Assembly: GCF_025532145.1 (NCBI RefSeq)
Contig: NZ_ARXS01000007.1
Coordinates: 1 to 64,000, forward strand
Length of the DNA: 64,000 nucleotides
Source: Alloalcanivorax balearicus MACL04
Lineage (GTDB): Bacteria; Pseudomonadota; Gammaproteobacteria; Pseudomonadales; Alcanivoracaceae
Direction of reading: 5' to 3'
The notes under the pieces were generated by a model. It saw only the letters and a list, made by a program, of their open reading frames with translations, was not told where the DNA came from and made no database searches. Made by a program: the position numbers and the translations under genes. This document shows positions 25,195 to 35,442 of this stretch, piece after piece. How positions within the stretch are numbered: position 1 is the first letter of the stretch; the number at the start of each line of letters is the position of its first letter.

Positions 25195-26265
25195 TTACAG
25201 CATGCTCTGTTGGCGCGGCTGACGCAGCCCGCTGAGCAATTTTTTTACCGGGGCGGCCAGGCCCAGTTCGCCCGGATCGGTGGGGTCCACCCAGCGTCCA
25301 CGGTCTTCCCCCAAGCGGGTGCCGGTGCCGTCCACCTGAATCAGCGCCGGTTCCACGTCCAGGTGAAAATGGCTGAAGGTGTGCCGGAACGGCGTCAGGG
25401 TTTCCCGGCGGCGTTCGGTCAGGCCCCATTGTGTCAGCAGGCTTTCGGGTGATTCCTCCAGGTCTTGTTGCGGAAAACACCAAAGGCCGCCCCAAATGCC
25501 GCTGGGCGGGCGCGGCTCCAGCCAGACGCTGCCATCGTCACTTTGCAGGATCAGCATACGGGATTGGCGAACCGGTTTGGCCTTGGCCGGCTTGCGGCCA
25601 GGATACTGCTCCGGATTGCCATCGGCATGGGCCTGGCAGCGCCGATGCACCGGACACTCGCCACAGGCCGGGCGTCGCCGGGTGCACAGCGTGGCGCCAA
25701 GGTCCATCACTGCCTGGGTATAGTCCGCCAGGCGCTGCTGCGGCGTGTAGTGCTCGGCCAGTTCCCATAGCCGGTTTTCCACCGCTTTCTGTCCGGGCCA
25801 GCCGGCCACGGCGTGCAGGCGGGTCAGAACCCGTTTTACGTTGCCATCCAGGATGGGGGCGCGTACCCCACGGCTTTGCGCCAGGATGGCTCCGGCGGTG
25901 GAACGGCCAATACCGGGCAGGGAAGCCACTTCCTCCACGGTTTGTGGGAATTCGCCATCATGGTCACCGACCAGTTGCCGAGCCGCTTTGTGCAGATTGC
26001 GGGCACGGGCGTAGTAGCCCAACCCGGTCCACAGGTGCAGCACCTGATCCACCTCGGCGGCGGCCAGGCGATGCACGTCCGGGAAAACCTCCATGAAGCG
26101 CCGGAAGTAATCGATGACGGTAATCACCTGGGTCTGCTGCAGCATGATTTCCGACACCCACACCCGGTAGGGCGTGCGTGGATGCTGCCAGGGCAGGTCC
26201 TTGCGCCCGTGCTGGTCGTACCAGGCCAGCACGGCGTCGCTGAAAGCGGTGGTCGTGGTGCTCAG
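25195..26265 (-). CDS. mutY: A/G-specific adenine glycosylase MutY
   Basis: Removes adenine mispaired with 8-oxoguanine or G. Landmarks are GRKDLPWQ, the helix-hairpin-helix [16 protein letters not shown], and the [4Fe-4S] ligands [17 protein letters not shown] (C-X6-C-X2-C-X5-C). The C-terminal half is the NUDIX-like domain that reads 8-oxoG. The first conventional start (GTG at 26232) falls inside the conserved segment [10 protein letters not shown] and would drop the N-terminal residues. A CTG at 26265 gives [16 protein letters not shown], matching E. coli MutY length, and overlaps the asmA stop as CTGA. The CTG start is inferred; with it the protein has 356 residues. Confidence 0.93.
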   Translation of the reverse strand: MSTTTTAFSDAVLAWYDQHGRKDLPWQHPRTPYRVWVSEIMLQQTQVITVIDYFRRFMEVFPDVHRLAAAEVDQVLHLWTGLGYYARARNLHKAARQLVGDHDGEFPQTVEEVASLPGIGRSTAGAILAQSRGVRAPILDGNVKRVLTRLHAVAGWPGQKAVENRLWELAEHYTPQQRLADYTQAVMDLGATLCTRRRPACGECPVHRRCQAHADGNPEQYPGRKPAKAKPVRQSRMLILQSDDGSVWLEPRPPSGIWGGLWCFPQQDLEESPESLLTQWGLTERRRETLTPFRHTFSHFHLDVEPALIQVDGTGTRLGEDRGRWVDPTDPGELGLAAPVKKLLSGLRQPRQQSML

Positions 26266-28508
26266 TTGAACAGCCCCTTGAGTTTGTCACCCAGTTTTTC
26301 GTTGAGTTTATCGCGCTGCTTGTCGATCTCTTCCCGGGCTTTCTGTCCGGCGGCGTTTTTCAGCACTTCCTCGGTGGTGTCGCCTTCGGCGTCGATGCCG
26401 AGTTTGTCTTTCAGTTTGCCCTTGGCGGCGTTGGTGGCCGCCTGCTGGGCGATCTTGCGGAAGCCGTCCCGGTCCGGGCCGCACCATTTGGCCGGGCTGC
26501 TCTCCAGGCTGCCCTGGCAGCGCAGCGGCCAGGTGGCGTCGCCCAGGTATTTGCCGCCGTCCAGCTCCGGTGACTTCATGCCGATGTGCATATCGAATTG
26601 CTGGGTCAGCACGTTGAACCAGCCATTACCGGAGAGGCTGCCTTTTTCCAGCGTGGCATCCAGGCTTTCGAGGTAGGCGACCTGCTTGTCCAGGCGGGTT
26701 TTGCTGGTCAGATCGATGATCTTGGTGTCCTCGGAGAGCACCGAGGGCAGCTTGCCGGATTGCTGGTCGGGAATCAGCGCGGTCAGCCCCTTGAGCCCGC
26801 CAAGGGTATCGTTGATGCCGCCCACCAGGGTGTTGTACAGATTCAGGCCGCGCACGGTACCGTCGGCCAGTCCCAGGTTCAAGTTGCCCTTGGCCGATTC
26901 CACCAGCGCCTTCTGGCTGTTGCCGCTGGCGTTGAAGCTGCCGTCCATGCTGAACAGACCGGTGGCCAGATCGTCCTTCATGGCCATCTTGGCGATGGGC
27001 TGGATCTGCATGCGATTCACCTTGGTGCGCGCGCTGATCTGCGGAGTCTTGCCGGCCACGTTGAGGGTGCCGCTGGCGTTGAAATCCCCGTTCAGGGTCT
27101 TGCCGCTGGCCTGGGTTAGCTTCAACACGCCATTGGCGGCGGACACGGCAAAGCTCAGATCACTGGCTTCGATCTGTTCGAAGGTCAGATGGCCGATGCG
27201 GAGCTTGCCGTCCAGCAGCAACGGACGCAGGGTCTCCACCGGAATCAGTTCGGCCTCGGTGAGGTTGGCGGTACCGCCGCTCTTGCCGGCGTCGCCGCCG
27301 GTGGCGGCCGGTTTGTCCTCGGAGGAAGGGCTTTCCGGAGGCAGATACTGGTCCAGCAGGATTTTGTCCATGGTCAGATCGAAGACGATCTTGCCGGTTT
27401 CCAGGTTCTGCAGCCCGGCGCTGCCATTAATGGTGCTGTCATCAAGGGTAAGGGTAAGAGGCTTGGCGATGACGCTGTTGGCCGGGCCGGACAGGGTGGC
27501 GCTCATCGCCACTTTGTTGAGGGCACTGTCGCCCCGGGTCTCGATGGCCGGCTCGCCCAGCGTCTTCAGTACCGTGTTGAGGTTGAACGGTTCGGTATCG
27601 AGTTTGCCGGCCACGACCAGGTCGCCGGTGAGTCCGGTGATCCGCGCTTCGCCGGTGGTACGCGTGCCGGCGGCCTGCAGCACCAGGTTGGTGAGATTGG
27701 CGCTATCTTCATCCAGATTCACTTCCAGCGCCTGTTCCAGATGCACATCCACGGGTTGGGCGGTGGCGCCGGCGATATTGGCGTCCAGCACCATCGGATT
27801 CAACACGAAGTGGTTGGCATCCAGGTTGGCGGCCAGGGTGGTTTTCAGGTTCAGATCCACGCGCATGTCGCTCTGGTCCTGATAGCGCAGCGACATCTCC
27901 AGCGGGAATGGCTCCTCCAGACTGACATCGCGGGCATTGAAGTTGAAATGCTCGACGCGGATATCGGTGCCGTCGGTGGCGTTGCGATAGCTGATGCGGC
28001 CATTGGTGATATCCACTGAGGGAATGGTCAGAGGAATATCAAGGGTGCTGCCTTCCTCGCCGCCGTCGGCGGTTTGCTGTTCCTCTTCGGTCTGATCCTG
28101 GCTGGTGTCATCCTGGGGGCCGATCCTTTCCCAGTTGCCGCCTTGTTGATCTTCGCGCAGATTTACTTCCAGGCCGTCGATCAGCACGCCATCCATTTCC
28201 ACCTTGCCAAGCAGCAGGGGCCACACGGCGACGCTGACGCTGGCGTTGTCGAGGGCGGCGAACAGCTCTTCCTCATCGGCGATGCGGGCTTCTGTGCGGC
28301 CCAGGCTGACGCCCAGTGAGGGCCAGAACTGCCAGGAGAGGTCGCCGGGAATGGAGAGGTCCAGGTTGGCGTTCTGGCGTGCCTGTTCCTCGATCTGCGG
28401 CTTGAAATCGTTGGGGTCGATCACCTGGGTGACGACGAAGATCGCCGCGGCCAGCAATACCACGATGGCCAGGATTACGATGACAATGATCTTGATTGCA
28501 CGTCCCAT
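26262..28508 (-). CDS. AsmA family protein
   Basis: 748-residue AsmA-like protein, a family now linked to lipid transport between inner and outer membranes. One N-terminal membrane anchor (residues 5-27, [20 protein letters not shown]) is followed by [16 protein letters not shown] and [20 protein letters not shown], the AsmA N-terminal domain. The long beta-rich body ends with the AsmA_2 region, and the last 60 residues are charged and helical. It precedes mutY with a 4-base overlap, a pairing seen in Pseudomonas relatives. The 187 bases upstream hold its promoter and nothing else recognised. Confidence 0.9.
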   Translation of the reverse strand: MGRAIKIIVIVILAIVVLLAAAIFVVTQVIDPNDFKPQIEEQARQNANLDLSIPGDLSWQFWPSLGVSLGRTEARIADEEELFAALDNASVSVAVWPLLLGKVEMDGVLIDGLEVNLREDQQGGNWERIGPQDDTSQDQTEEEQQTADGGEEGSTLDIPLTIPSVDITNGRISYRNATDGTDIRVEHFNFNARDVSLEEPFPLEMSLRYQDQSDMRVDLNLKTTLAANLDANHFVLNPMVLDANIAGATAQPVDVHLEQALEVNLDEDSANLTNLVLQAAGTRTTGEARITGLTGDLVVAGKLDTEPFNLNTVLKTLGEPAIETRGDSALNKVAMSATLSGPANSVIAKPLTLTLDDSTINGSAGLQNLETGKIVFDLTMDKILLDQYLPPESPSSEDKPAATGGDAGKSGGTANLTEAELIPVETLRPLLLDGKLRIGHLTFEQIEASDLSFAVSAANGVLKLTQASGKTLNGDFNASGTLNVAGKTPQISARTKVNRMQIQPIAKMAMKDDLATGLFSMDGSFNASGNSQKALVESAKGNLNLGLADGTVRGLNLYNTLVGGINDTLGGLKGLTALIPDQQSGKLPSVLSEDTKIIDLTSKTRLDKQVAYLESLDATLEKGSLSGNGWFNVLTQQFDMHIGMKSPELDGGKYLGDATWPLRCQGSLESSPAKWCGPDRDGFRKIAQQAATNAAKGKLKDKLGIDAEGDTTEEVLKNAAGQKAREEIDKQRDKLNEKLGDKLKGLFN

Positions 28509-28695
28509 GACGGTGCTCTCCTTGCGCCCGGGCCCTCGGGCCCCGATGATAACGAGTTGGTGTAATCGTAACGAAGCTCTGGCCCGTTCGACACCATGAT
28601 AACGATGATAACCTTTTGAGCCCGGGCCGTGGTGCTTGTGTCGCCGCGGCGTAAAGATCGTGAACAGGCTCTTATGACCATTTGGGGAACGACGA

Positions 28696-30606
28696 TTGGT
28701 AAAGTTCCGTAACTTCCTGCTGTTTCTGGGGCTGGCCCTGTGCGCCGCGCGGCTTTGGGCGGCGCCGGTGGTGGTGCCGGACGGCCACCAGAATCAGGTG
28801 GCGGTGGCGAAATCCATGGACGTGCTGGTGGATCCCGAGGGGCAGTGGGATTTGTCTCAGGTGCGTGAGGATTTTTCCCGCCGCTTTACCGTCAACACAG
28901 CGGAGGAGCCCAATTTCGGTTTTACCAGCAGCGTGATCTGGCTGCGGTTCACGCTCGACACCAGCAAGGTGATGAACCAGAGCTGGTATCTGGTGGAACG
29001 TTACCCGATTCTCGACCACATCACGCTGTATGCGCCGCGCCCGGACGGCGGTTACGATGAAGTGGCCATGGGGGACACACTGCCGTTCCACATGCGGATG
29101 ATGAACCATCGGGCCTTTATTTTCCCCCTGAACACCGACAGACCCGGCCCGCGCACCTTTTATGTGAAAGTCAGCGGCAAAGGGGCGATCAACCTGTCGC
29201 CGGTGCTCTACAACAGCACCGGGCTGGTGGAATACACCTACCGGGATACCCTGCTGTACGGGGTGTTCTACGGGTGTTTGTTGATCATGGTCATCTATAA
29301 CGCCCTGTTGGCATTGTCGCTGCGGGAACCGGTTTATCTGTATTTCGTCGCTTTCCTGGTGGGGATGGTGATCTTCATCCTCAACATCAACGGCTTTGGT
29401 TTGCAGTTTGTCTGGCCGTTGTGGCCCAGGCTCAATGAGTATTACTGGCTTGGCATTTACATCAGTTGTCCGGCGCTGGCCATGTACTCCCGCTCTTTCC
29501 TGGAATTGCGCGTGCGTTTTCCGCGCTATGACCGGGTGCTGCGGCGCTACCTGATCGGTGCGTTCGTGCTGCTGGCGGTGCAACTGATGATCGCGCCGCC
29601 CTGGTCCTACTATCTGTCCACCGCCTTGGTGGGGGTCACGGTCGTGCTGTTCAGCTGGCTTGGCTGGATGGTCCTGTCCCAGGGGTATCGGGCGGCACGC
29701 TTGTTCGTGCTGGCCTGGTGGGTCTTCATGCTGCTGGTGTTCATCTTCATCCTCGGTATTGTCGGCTGGCTTCCCTATACCTCGTTCATCACCATCCTGC
29801 CGCATCTGGCCACGTTGTGGGTGGTGGTGATGCTGTCGCTGGCCCTGGGGGACCGCATTCGTTTCCTGGAACGGGAGCGCAACAGTTTGTTCGAGGAATC
29901 CCGCCGCAACCTGGAACGCCATGTGGCGGAAATGGAGCGCGTGAACCGGGACAAGTCCACCTTCCTGCAATATGTCAGCCATGAATTGAACACCCCCATC
30001 AACTGGCTCGGGGCGGCGGATACCCTGAGCGACGATGATGATCGCCGGGATACCTGGAATCTGGTGCGCAAAGGGCAGCAACGTTTGATGGGGCTGGTGA
30101 GCACGTCGCTACGTTATTTTGATCTGTCGGATCGGGAAAGCCCCACACTGATCACCGTGTGCGACCCCTACTGGTTGGTGGAGGCGCTTACCACCAGCCG
30201 TTGCGAGTGCCTGGAGCAGAGTGGCCTGAAGGTGCAGAACCGGGTTTCGGAACGGCTGCGGGTGCGTGCCAACGAGAGTGAGCTGCAGGAGGTGCTGGCG
30301 ATGGCATTGGATAACGCCATCCGTTTCAGTCCCGCTGGAGAAATCATCGACATCAGCAGTCAGCGCCTGGATAGCGTGGGCGAAATCCGTATGCGTGATA
30401 ATGGCCGCGGTGTCGGCGCGGATCAGTTGGAGAGTCTGTTCGAGCCCTTTTTCATCATGGGATCACGCCACCACGAGGACGGGTTTGGCCTGTCTCTGGC
30501 GATGGCGCGGGTAATGATCGAGCAGAGCGGTGGGCGGATCTGGGCGGAAAGCACCGGCGAAGGGCAGGGCTTCACCCTGGTGATCCGCTTGCCGCTGGCG
30601 GAATAG
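28696..30606 (+). CDS. Sensor histidine kinase with 7TMR-DISM sensory module
   Basis: 636-residue inner-membrane sensor kinase. After a signal peptide (to about residue 23) come a periplasmic 7TMR-DISMED2-type domain (about 35-180), seven membrane helices (about 185-395), a short coiled segment (RFLERERNSLFEESRRNLE) and the kinase. The H-box is VSHELNTPI with His429, the N-box ALDNAIRFSP, G1 RDNGRGVG, F FEPFF and G2 DGFGLSLAMA. It starts with TTG at 28696; no ATG gives the signal peptide in frame. No response regulator lies beside it, so it is an orphan here. The ligand is unknown. Confidence 0.88.
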   Translation: MVKFRNFLLFLGLALCAARLWAAPVVVPDGHQNQVAVAKSMDVLVDPEGQWDLSQVREDFSRRFTVNTAEEPNFGFTSSVIWLRFTLDTSKVMNQSWYLVERYPILDHITLYAPRPDGGYDEVAMGDTLPFHMRMMNHRAFIFPLNTDRPGPRTFYVKVSGKGAINLSPVLYNSTGLVEYTYRDTLLYGVFYGCLLIMVIYNALLALSLREPVYLYFVAFLVGMVIFILNINGFGLQFVWPLWPRLNEYYWLGIYISCPALAMYSRSFLELRVRFPRYDRVLRRYLIGAFVLLAVQLMIAPPWSYYLSTALVGVTVVLFSWLGWMVLSQGYRAARLFVLAWWVFMLLVFIFILGIVGWLPYTSFITILPHLATLWVVVMLSLALGDRIRFLERERNSLFEESRRNLERHVAEMERVNRDKSTFLQYVSHELNTPINWLGAADTLSDDDDRRDTWNLVRKGQQRLMGLVSTSLRYFDLSDRESPTLITVCDPYWLVEALTTSRCECLEQSGLKVQNRVSERLRVRANESELQEVLAMALDNAIRFSPAGEIIDISSQRLDSVGEIRMRDNGRGVGADQLESLFEPFFIMGSRHHEDGFGLSLAMARVMIEQSGGRIWAESTGEGQGFTLVIRLPLAE

Positions 30607-30624
30607 GGGGCGTGAAGCCCCCTA
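30604..30624. terminator. Shared hairpin spanning both stop codons
   Basis: TAGGGGGC, five bases, GCCCCCTA is a perfect 8-bp palindrome. The left arm contains the kinase TAG stop and the right arm the complement of the psd TAG stop. It lies exactly between convergent genes and lacks a T-run, so termination is only probable. Confidence 0.55.
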
Positions 30625-31488
30625 GCGCAGTGTCCCCATTGCTTGTCCCATGCGTACCGGGCTTTCGGCGGCCAGGGCGGCATCGAATTCCGCGTGGCCA
30701 CGGGCGAACAGCACAATGGCGGTGGAGCCGAGCAGGAAGCGGCCCAGTTCTTCGCCCCGCTGCAGAGTAATCGGTTGTCGGTTCTGGTAGTCGCTGTGCG
30801 TCACGTGGCGAGACAGCGGTGTGACCTGGCCGGAGAACACGGTTTCGATACCGGCGACGATCATCGCCCCCACCAGAATCACCGCCATCGGACCCTGCTC
30901 GGTATCGAAAATGCACACCAGCCGTTCGTTGCGGGCGAACAGCCCGGGTACCCGTTCGGTGGTGGCCTGGTTCACCGAGAACAGCCGCCCGGGTACGTAG
31001 CGCGTTTCCCGCAGGGTGCCGGCGGTGGGCATGTGCACCCGGTGATAATCCTTTGGTGACAGATAGACGGTGGCGAACTGGCCGCCAAGGAATTCCGTGG
31101 CCAGATCATGGTCGCCGCCGAGCAGCTCGAACAGGCTGTAGTTATGTCCCTTGGCTTGGAAAATCCGGTCGCCTTCAATGGCGCCAAGCTGGCTGACGGT
31201 GCCGTCGGCCGGGCAGGCGATGGCATCGGCCTGTTCCGGTAGTGGCCGGGCGCCTTCGCGCAGGGCACGGGTAAAGAACGCGTTGAAATGGGGATAGCGC
31301 TCGGCTTCGGTGATCTCCGCTTCGGACAGATCGACCTGAAAGCGGCGAATGAACAGACGGATGAAGGTGTCCTTCACCCAGGGTGTTTCGCTACGGGCCA
31401 GAATGCCCACCAGCCGTGACAAGGCGTGGTGGGGCAGCAGATATTGCAGAGCGACGAACAGACGTTGCCATAAGTCCTTCAAGAGCAC
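30622..31488 (-). CDS. psd: Phosphatidylserine decarboxylase proenzyme
   Basis: Makes phosphatidylethanolamine in the inner membrane. The proenzyme self-cleaves at the LGST motif ([14 protein letters not shown], Ser about 255 of 288), forming the pyruvoyl group. Other landmarks are [25 protein letters not shown] and [14 protein letters not shown]. The frame stays open to 31569, which would overlap the upstream rhodanese gene. A GTG at 31488 ([19 protein letters not shown]) or a TTG at 31482 matches other Psd starts; the exact start is uncertain. It is co-directional with the rhodanese gene 19 bp upstream. Confidence 0.94.
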   Translation of the reverse strand: MLLKDLWQRLFVALQYLLPHHALSRLVGILARSETPWVKDTFIRLFIRRFQVDLSEAEITEAERYPHFNAFFTRALREGARPLPEQADAIACPADGTVSQLGAIEGDRIFQAKGHNYSLFELLGGDHDLATEFLGGQFATVYLSPKDYHRVHMPTAGTLRETRYVPGRLFSVNQATTERVPGLFARNERLVCIFDTEQGPMAVILVGAMIVAGIETVFSGQVTPLSRHVTHSDYQNRQPITLQRGEELGRFLLGSTAIVLFARGHAEFDAALAAESPVRMGQAMGTLR

Positions 31489-31507
31489 CTCGAAATGCGG
31501 CCGGTTG

Positions 31508-32326
31508 TTATTCGGATTTTTCGAACGGGGTGTCGGGGTGGTTGCCCCATTCCGCCCAGGAACCGGCATAACCGGCGATATGAGGGAAACCCAGCAGTTT
31601 GCCCACCAGCCAGGTAAAGCTGGAACGATGGTGGGTCTGGCAGTGGGTGATCACTCTGCGGTCGGCGGTGATGCCCAGCGCGGCCAGTTCCTGGCGCAGG
31701 GTATCCAGATCACGCACCCGCAGGTGGTCGTTCTTGTCCATGGCATCGGTCCACTCATAGTGCACCGCGCCAGGAATGTGGCCGCCTTTCTGGGCGAAGG
31801 CGCGGATGCCGGCGTACTCCTCCTCGGAGCGCGCATCCCAGATCACCACGTCCGGGTTCTGGTATTCGGCCAGCACCGTCTCCAGGCCCACGTTGACGCC
31901 GGCCTTGTGCAGGCTGACCTCATAATCGCCGGGCGTGGGGGTATGCGGTTCGCTGCTGGTGGGCAGGTCCGCCGCCAGCCAGGCGTGGATGCCGCCATTG
32001 AGGTAGGTGTAGTGGGCATGGCCGATGTAATCCAGGGTCCACAACAGCCGCCCGGCCCAGCCGCCGCCTTCATCGTCATAGGCGACCACCTGGGTGTCCG
32101 GGGTCAGCCCCAGCTCGGAGAACAGGTCGGAAAGGGTATCGTCATCGGGCAGCAGGCCGGGGGCCGGCTGAGTGCCTGTCTGCAGGCGTTTGAAATCCAG
32201 GTGAACGGCGCCGGGCACATGGGCCTGGGCGTAAACCTGTTCCTTGCTCAGATCAACGATCAGCAGGTTGGCGTCATCAAGATGATTGGCCAGTTCGGCG
32301 GGTTCCAGCAACAGGGGCAGGGACAT
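31508..32326 (-). CDS. Thiosulfate/3-mercaptopyruvate sulfurtransferase (rhodanese)
   Basis: 272-residue two-domain rhodanese that transfers sulfane sulfur to cyanide or other thiophiles. The N-terminal inactive domain begins [20 protein letters not shown]. The C-terminal catalytic domain has Cys229 in [10 protein letters not shown], the CQTHHRS loop typical of Azotobacter and Pseudomonas RhdA thiosulfate sulfurtransferases rather than the CG(S/T)GVT loop of mercaptopyruvate enzymes. It is followed by psd, an arrangement shared with pseudomonads. The 148 bp before it hold no gene. Confidence 0.92.
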   Translation of the reverse strand: MSLPLLLEPAELANHLDDANLLIVDLSKEQVYAQAHVPGAVHLDFKRLQTGTQPAPGLLPDDDTLSDLFSELGLTPDTQVVAYDDEGGGWAGRLLWTLDYIGHAHYTYLNGGIHAWLAADLPTSSEPHTPTPGDYEVSLHKAGVNVGLETVLAEYQNPDVVIWDARSEEEYAGIRAFAQKGGHIPGAVHYEWTDAMDKNDHLRVRDLDTLRQELAALGITADRRVITHCQTHHRSSFTWLVGKLLGFPHIAGYAGSWAEWGNHPDTPFEKSE

Positions 32327-32474
32327 AAGTCAATCAAACGGTCGTGGGTCGGGAATTTGGAGGGTGTGAATAAAATTTCACCGCCTCGTGCATGGAATCA
32401 TTGTCCAATATCCGCCGGGCTTTATCCAGGTGGGATCCAGGCGGGACAGTCCCGATGGCGGCGGCGCGAATCAC

Positions 32475-33503
32475 TCAGTACCGTGCGCGGGCCTCATCGT
32501 CCAGGGTGTCGGCGATCTGGAAGTAGTTGTTCAGGCGCTCGTGTATGAAGGCATCGTCCTGGGCGGCTTCCAGCAGAGCGCAGCCGGGTTCATGCCGGTG
32601 GGTACAGTTGCGGAAGCGGCAATGGCCGGCTCGTTCGGACAACTCCCGATAACCGTGCAGCAACTCCTGTTCATCGATGTGCCAGAGGCCGAATTCGCGA
32701 ATCCCCGGGGAGTCGATCAGATGACCGCCTTCGGGGAAATGGAACAAGCGGGCGGTGGTGGTGGTGTGCTGGCCCAGCCCCGACATCTCCGAAATTTCGC
32801 CCACGGGCAGTTCCGCCTCCGGCAGGATGGCGTTCACCAGAGAGGATTTGCCAACCCCGGATTGACCGACGAAGACGCTGGTGGCATCCGCCAGGGCGGC
32901 GCGCAAGGAGGCCAATTGGTGGCCGTCGCCATGGGCGGACAGGGTGATGACCTGATAGCCCAGGTGGCGATAAAGCGCGCAGATGTGCTCGGCGTGTTCG
33001 CGATTGCCATCGTCCAGCAAATCGGTCTTGTTCAGCACCAGCACCGGCTCGATGCCGGACAGTTCCGCCGCCACCAGGTAGCGGTCGAGCAGGGCGCTGG
33101 AAGGCGCCGGGCGCGGAGCGAACACCACCAGGAGACGGTCCACATTGGCGGCCACGGGCTTCAAATTGCCGTAATTGTCCGGGCGTTTCAGCACCGAATG
33201 GCGCGGCTCCACGGCCGTGACCACGCCGGTGCCCTCGCTGTGCGGCGGATGCCAAAGCACCCGGTCGCCGACCACCAGCTGTTCCAGATTGGCGCGGAAG
33301 TGACAGCGGGTCCGGTTGCCGTCCCGGGCCTCCACCAGTACCTGGCCGCCGAAATGGGCGATCACCGTACCCCACTGCTCCTCGCCGAGGGTGGTGGCCA
33401 CGGGCTGTTCTTTTTCCGCTTTGCGCTGCATGCGATCGCGGCGCTCGGCCTGGATCTTTTCGATGCGCCAGCGTTGTCGCCGGTTGAGATTGCGTTTCGC
33501 CAT
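32475..33503 (-). CDS. rsgA: Small ribosomal subunit biogenesis GTPase RsgA
   Basis: 342-residue circularly permuted GTPase that helps mature the 30S subunit. The N-terminal OB domain is followed by G4 (LVLNKTDLL), then G1 ([15 protein letters not shown]) and G3 ([12 protein letters not shown]), the permuted order that defines the family. The C-terminal zinc motif includes [14 protein letters not shown]. It is divergent from orn, a conserved arrangement in gammaproteobacteria; the 101 bp between them must hold both promoters. Confidence 0.96.
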   Translation of the reverse strand: MAKRNLNRRQRWRIEKIQAERRDRMQRKAEKEQPVATTLGEEQWGTVIAHFGGQVLVEARDGNRTRCHFRANLEQLVVGDRVLWHPPHSEGTGVVTAVEPRHSVLKRPDNYGNLKPVAANVDRLLVVFAPRPAPSSALLDRYLVAAELSGIEPVLVLNKTDLLDDGNREHAEHICALYRHLGYQVITLSAHGDGHQLASLRAALADATSVFVGQSGVGKSSLVNAILPEAELPVGEISEMSGLGQHTTTTARLFHFPEGGHLIDSPGIREFGLWHIDEQELLHGYRELSERAGHCRFRNCTHRHEPGCALLEAAQDDAFIHERLNNYFQIADTLDDEARARY

Positions 33504-33604
33504 GCGTTCGCGAGGGGTCGGTTAAGGTGGCGCCATTATGGCACGGTTGGGGCTCCGGCTCTGCTACCATGACGTCAAATTCATTACCGCACGGGGCCCC
33601 TGAG

Positions 33605-34147
33605 ATGCCATCGAAAGACAACCTGATCTGGATCGACCTGGAAATGACCGGTTTGAGCCCCGAGCAGGATCGCATCATTGAGATCGCCACCATCGTCACC
33701 GACGCCAATCTGAATGTGCTGGCGGAAGGACCGGTGTTGGCGGTGCATCAGAGCGATGAACGTTTGGCGGCCATGGACGAATGGAATACCCGCCACCATG
33801 GCAACTCCGGATTGACCGACCGGGTACGCGCCAGCCGTGTGGACGAGGCGGAGGCGGAGCGGCAGACCCTGCTTTTCCTGGCGCAATACGTGGACGAGAA
33901 GATGTCACCGATGTGTGGCAACAGCATTTGCCAGGACCGCCGTTTCCTGGCGCGCTACATGCCGACCCTGGAAGCGTTCTTCCACTACCGCAATCTGGAT
34001 GTCTCCACCTTGAAGGAGCTGGCCGCGCGCTGGAAGCCGCGGATCCTGTCCGGCTTCAAAAAAGAGAACAAGCATCTGGCGTTGGACGACATCCGCGAAT
34101 CGATCGCCGAACTGGCCTACTACCGGGAACATTTCATCCGCGAATAG
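33605..34147 (+). CDS. orn: Oligoribonuclease Orn
   Basis: 180-residue 3'-5' exoribonuclease that degrades 2-5-mers and pGpG from c-di-GMP breakdown. The DEDDh motifs are WIDLEMTGL (Exo I), [15 protein letters not shown] (Exo II), and the final His/Asp region [18 protein letters not shown] (Exo III). The start MPSKDNLIW at 33605 gives the usual length; the 26 extra codons upstream are not conserved. It is divergent from rsgA. Confidence 0.97.
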   Translation: MPSKDNLIWIDLEMTGLSPEQDRIIEIATIVTDANLNVLAEGPVLAVHQSDERLAAMDEWNTRHHGNSGLTDRVRASRVDEAEAERQTLLFLAQYVDEKMSPMCGNSICQDRRFLARYMPTLEAFFHYRNLDVSTLKELAARWKPRILSGFKKENKHLALDDIRESIAELAYYREHFIRE

Positions 34148-34212
34148 CGTCCCTTTATTTGCTAAGCCGGGTGTTGGCCGGCCACGGAGCAAGTTGATCG
34201 AAAGGAGAGAAC

Positions 34213-34863
34213 ATGGACGCCATTCGTGTCTGGGACCTGCCCACCCGTCTGTTTCATTGGTTGCTGGTGGCCGCTATCGGCTTCCTTTGGTACTCCGGTG
34301 GCAAGGGCGAGGCGCTGATGGTCTGGCATATGCGCGCCGGCTATCTGGTGCTGGGTTTGGTGATTTTTCGCATCATCTGGGGGCTGTGGGGCTCCCGCCA
34401 CAGCCGTTTCACGGCGTTTCTGACCGGGCCGCGGCGGACACTGGACTACAGCAAGGCCTTTGCCCGCGGACGGGCGCCGGTGTTCGCCGGCCACAATCCG
34501 CTGGGTGGCTGGATGGTAATGTTGATGTTGCTGTCACTGCTGGTGCAAACCGTTACCGGGCTGTTCGCCACCGACGACATTTCACTGGAAGGGCCGTTGA
34601 GCGGTCAGGTCGGTGGCGCCACGGCCCGCGCACTCACCGATGTGCACTTTTTGAACTTTGATCTGCTATTGATTCTGATCGTGGCGCATGTGGCGGCGGT
34701 CTTGTTGCACCGGGTGTTGGGGGAGCCACTGCTGGCGGCCATGCTGACCGGGCGCAAGCGGGTGCCCGATGAAGCCGGCCCGGACCAGGCCTTCGTCCCC
34801 TGGTGGCGGGCGCTGCTGGTGGCATTGCCGGTGGCCGGGGCGATTTACTGGCTGGTGAGCTGA
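34213..34863 (+). CDS. Cytochrome b561-family membrane protein
   Basis: 216-residue inner-membrane b-type cytochrome (Ni/Fe-hydrogenase b-subunit/b561-like). Four to five membrane spans carry His residues placed to hold heme: RLFHWLLVAAIGF, WHMRAGYLVLG, and LILIVAHVAAVLLHRVLG. It probably passes electrons between the quinone pool and a periplasmic c-type cytochrome; the convergent cytochrome c' gene at 34900 is the obvious partner. A strong RBS (AAGGAGAG) lies before the ATG. Confidence 0.9.
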   Translation: MDAIRVWDLPTRLFHWLLVAAIGFLWYSGGKGEALMVWHMRAGYLVLGLVIFRIIWGLWGSRHSRFTAFLTGPRRTLDYSKAFARGRAPVFAGHNPLGGWMVMLMLLSLLVQTVTGLFATDDISLEGPLSGQVGGATARALTDVHFLNFDLLLILIVAHVAAVLLHRVLGEPLLAAMLTGRKRVPDEAGPDQAFVPWWRALLVALPVAGAIYWLVS

Positions 34864-34864
34864 C

Positions 34865-34885
34865 GGGGCCGCCAGTGGCGGCCCC
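34865..34885. terminator. GC hairpin between convergent cytochrome genes
   Basis: GGGGCCGCC, AGT, GGCGGCCCC forms a perfect 9-bp stem two bases after the cytochrome b stop and 15 bases before the cytochrome c' stop on the other strand. There is no T-run, so it may act as a pause, stabiliser or weak bidirectional terminator. Confidence 0.5.
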
Positions 34886-34899
34886 GGGGCGTGGGCGGT

Positions 34900-35340
34900 T
34901 TAGCGTTCGCGATATTCGGTGTGGCAGGCACGGCAGGTTTCGCCGACTTTGCCTACTTGCGCGAACAATGCCTGCTGATCGGCGCCGCCAGCCATTTCGG
35001 CCAACTCGGCGGCGGCGTCCTGGAAGTCCTGGGCTTTGCCTTCAAAGTCGGCACGGTTTTCCCAGATCGCCGGTTTGGCGTGGCTGCCATCGGCGGAGCC
35101 GGCGTCCGCGAAACCTTCCCAGGGCAAGTGGGACAGGTCCGCCACGATGCCGGCTTTTTCCTCGAATACCGCTTGATCGAACGGCTGCTCGCCCTTGGCC
35201 ATGGCACCCAAGGTGCCGAAGTGCCAGGCGGCGGCCTTGAACACGGATTCGCGATACTCCGCCGCCTCGTTCGGGCCTTTGCCGCAGGCGCTGAGCAGGC
35301 CGGCGGCAAGCACCGGGATCAACAGGCTGACTTTCTTCAT
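34900..35340 (-). CDS. Cytochrome c' family lipoprotein
   Basis: 146-residue c-type cytochrome of the four-helix c' type. The N-terminus MKKVSLLIPVLAAGLLSACGKG has a lipobox (LSAC), so it should be anchored to a membrane as a lipoprotein, which is unusual for the normally soluble c'. The single heme motif CRACH lies at the C-terminus, as in the family. The frame is open to 35412, but the signal begins at 35340. It is convergent with the cytochrome b561 gene, suggesting a redox pair. The family is known for NO binding; here that is inference. Confidence 0.88.
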   Translation of the reverse strand: MKKVSLLIPVLAAGLLSACGKGPNEAAEYRESVFKAAAWHFGTLGAMAKGEQPFDQAVFEEKAGIVADLSHLPWEGFADAGSADGSHAKPAIWENRADFEGKAQDFQDAAAELAEMAGGADQQALFAQVGKVGETCRACHTEYRER

Positions 35341-35442
35341 TGGACTCTCCTCATTGGGCTCTCCCTGACATAACGTGACTTGATTGTCGTATAAAACGTA
35401 GGGTCTTTGCACAGGGAAAAGGTTCCCCTGCCAAGTGGTCGT

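Noticed and set aside
28672..30081. 469-codon open frame antisense to the histidine kinase
   Set aside because: Its translation is rich in His, Gln and Pro, typical of antisense shadows in GC-rich DNA. It shows no domain and lies opposite a gene with full kinase motifs.
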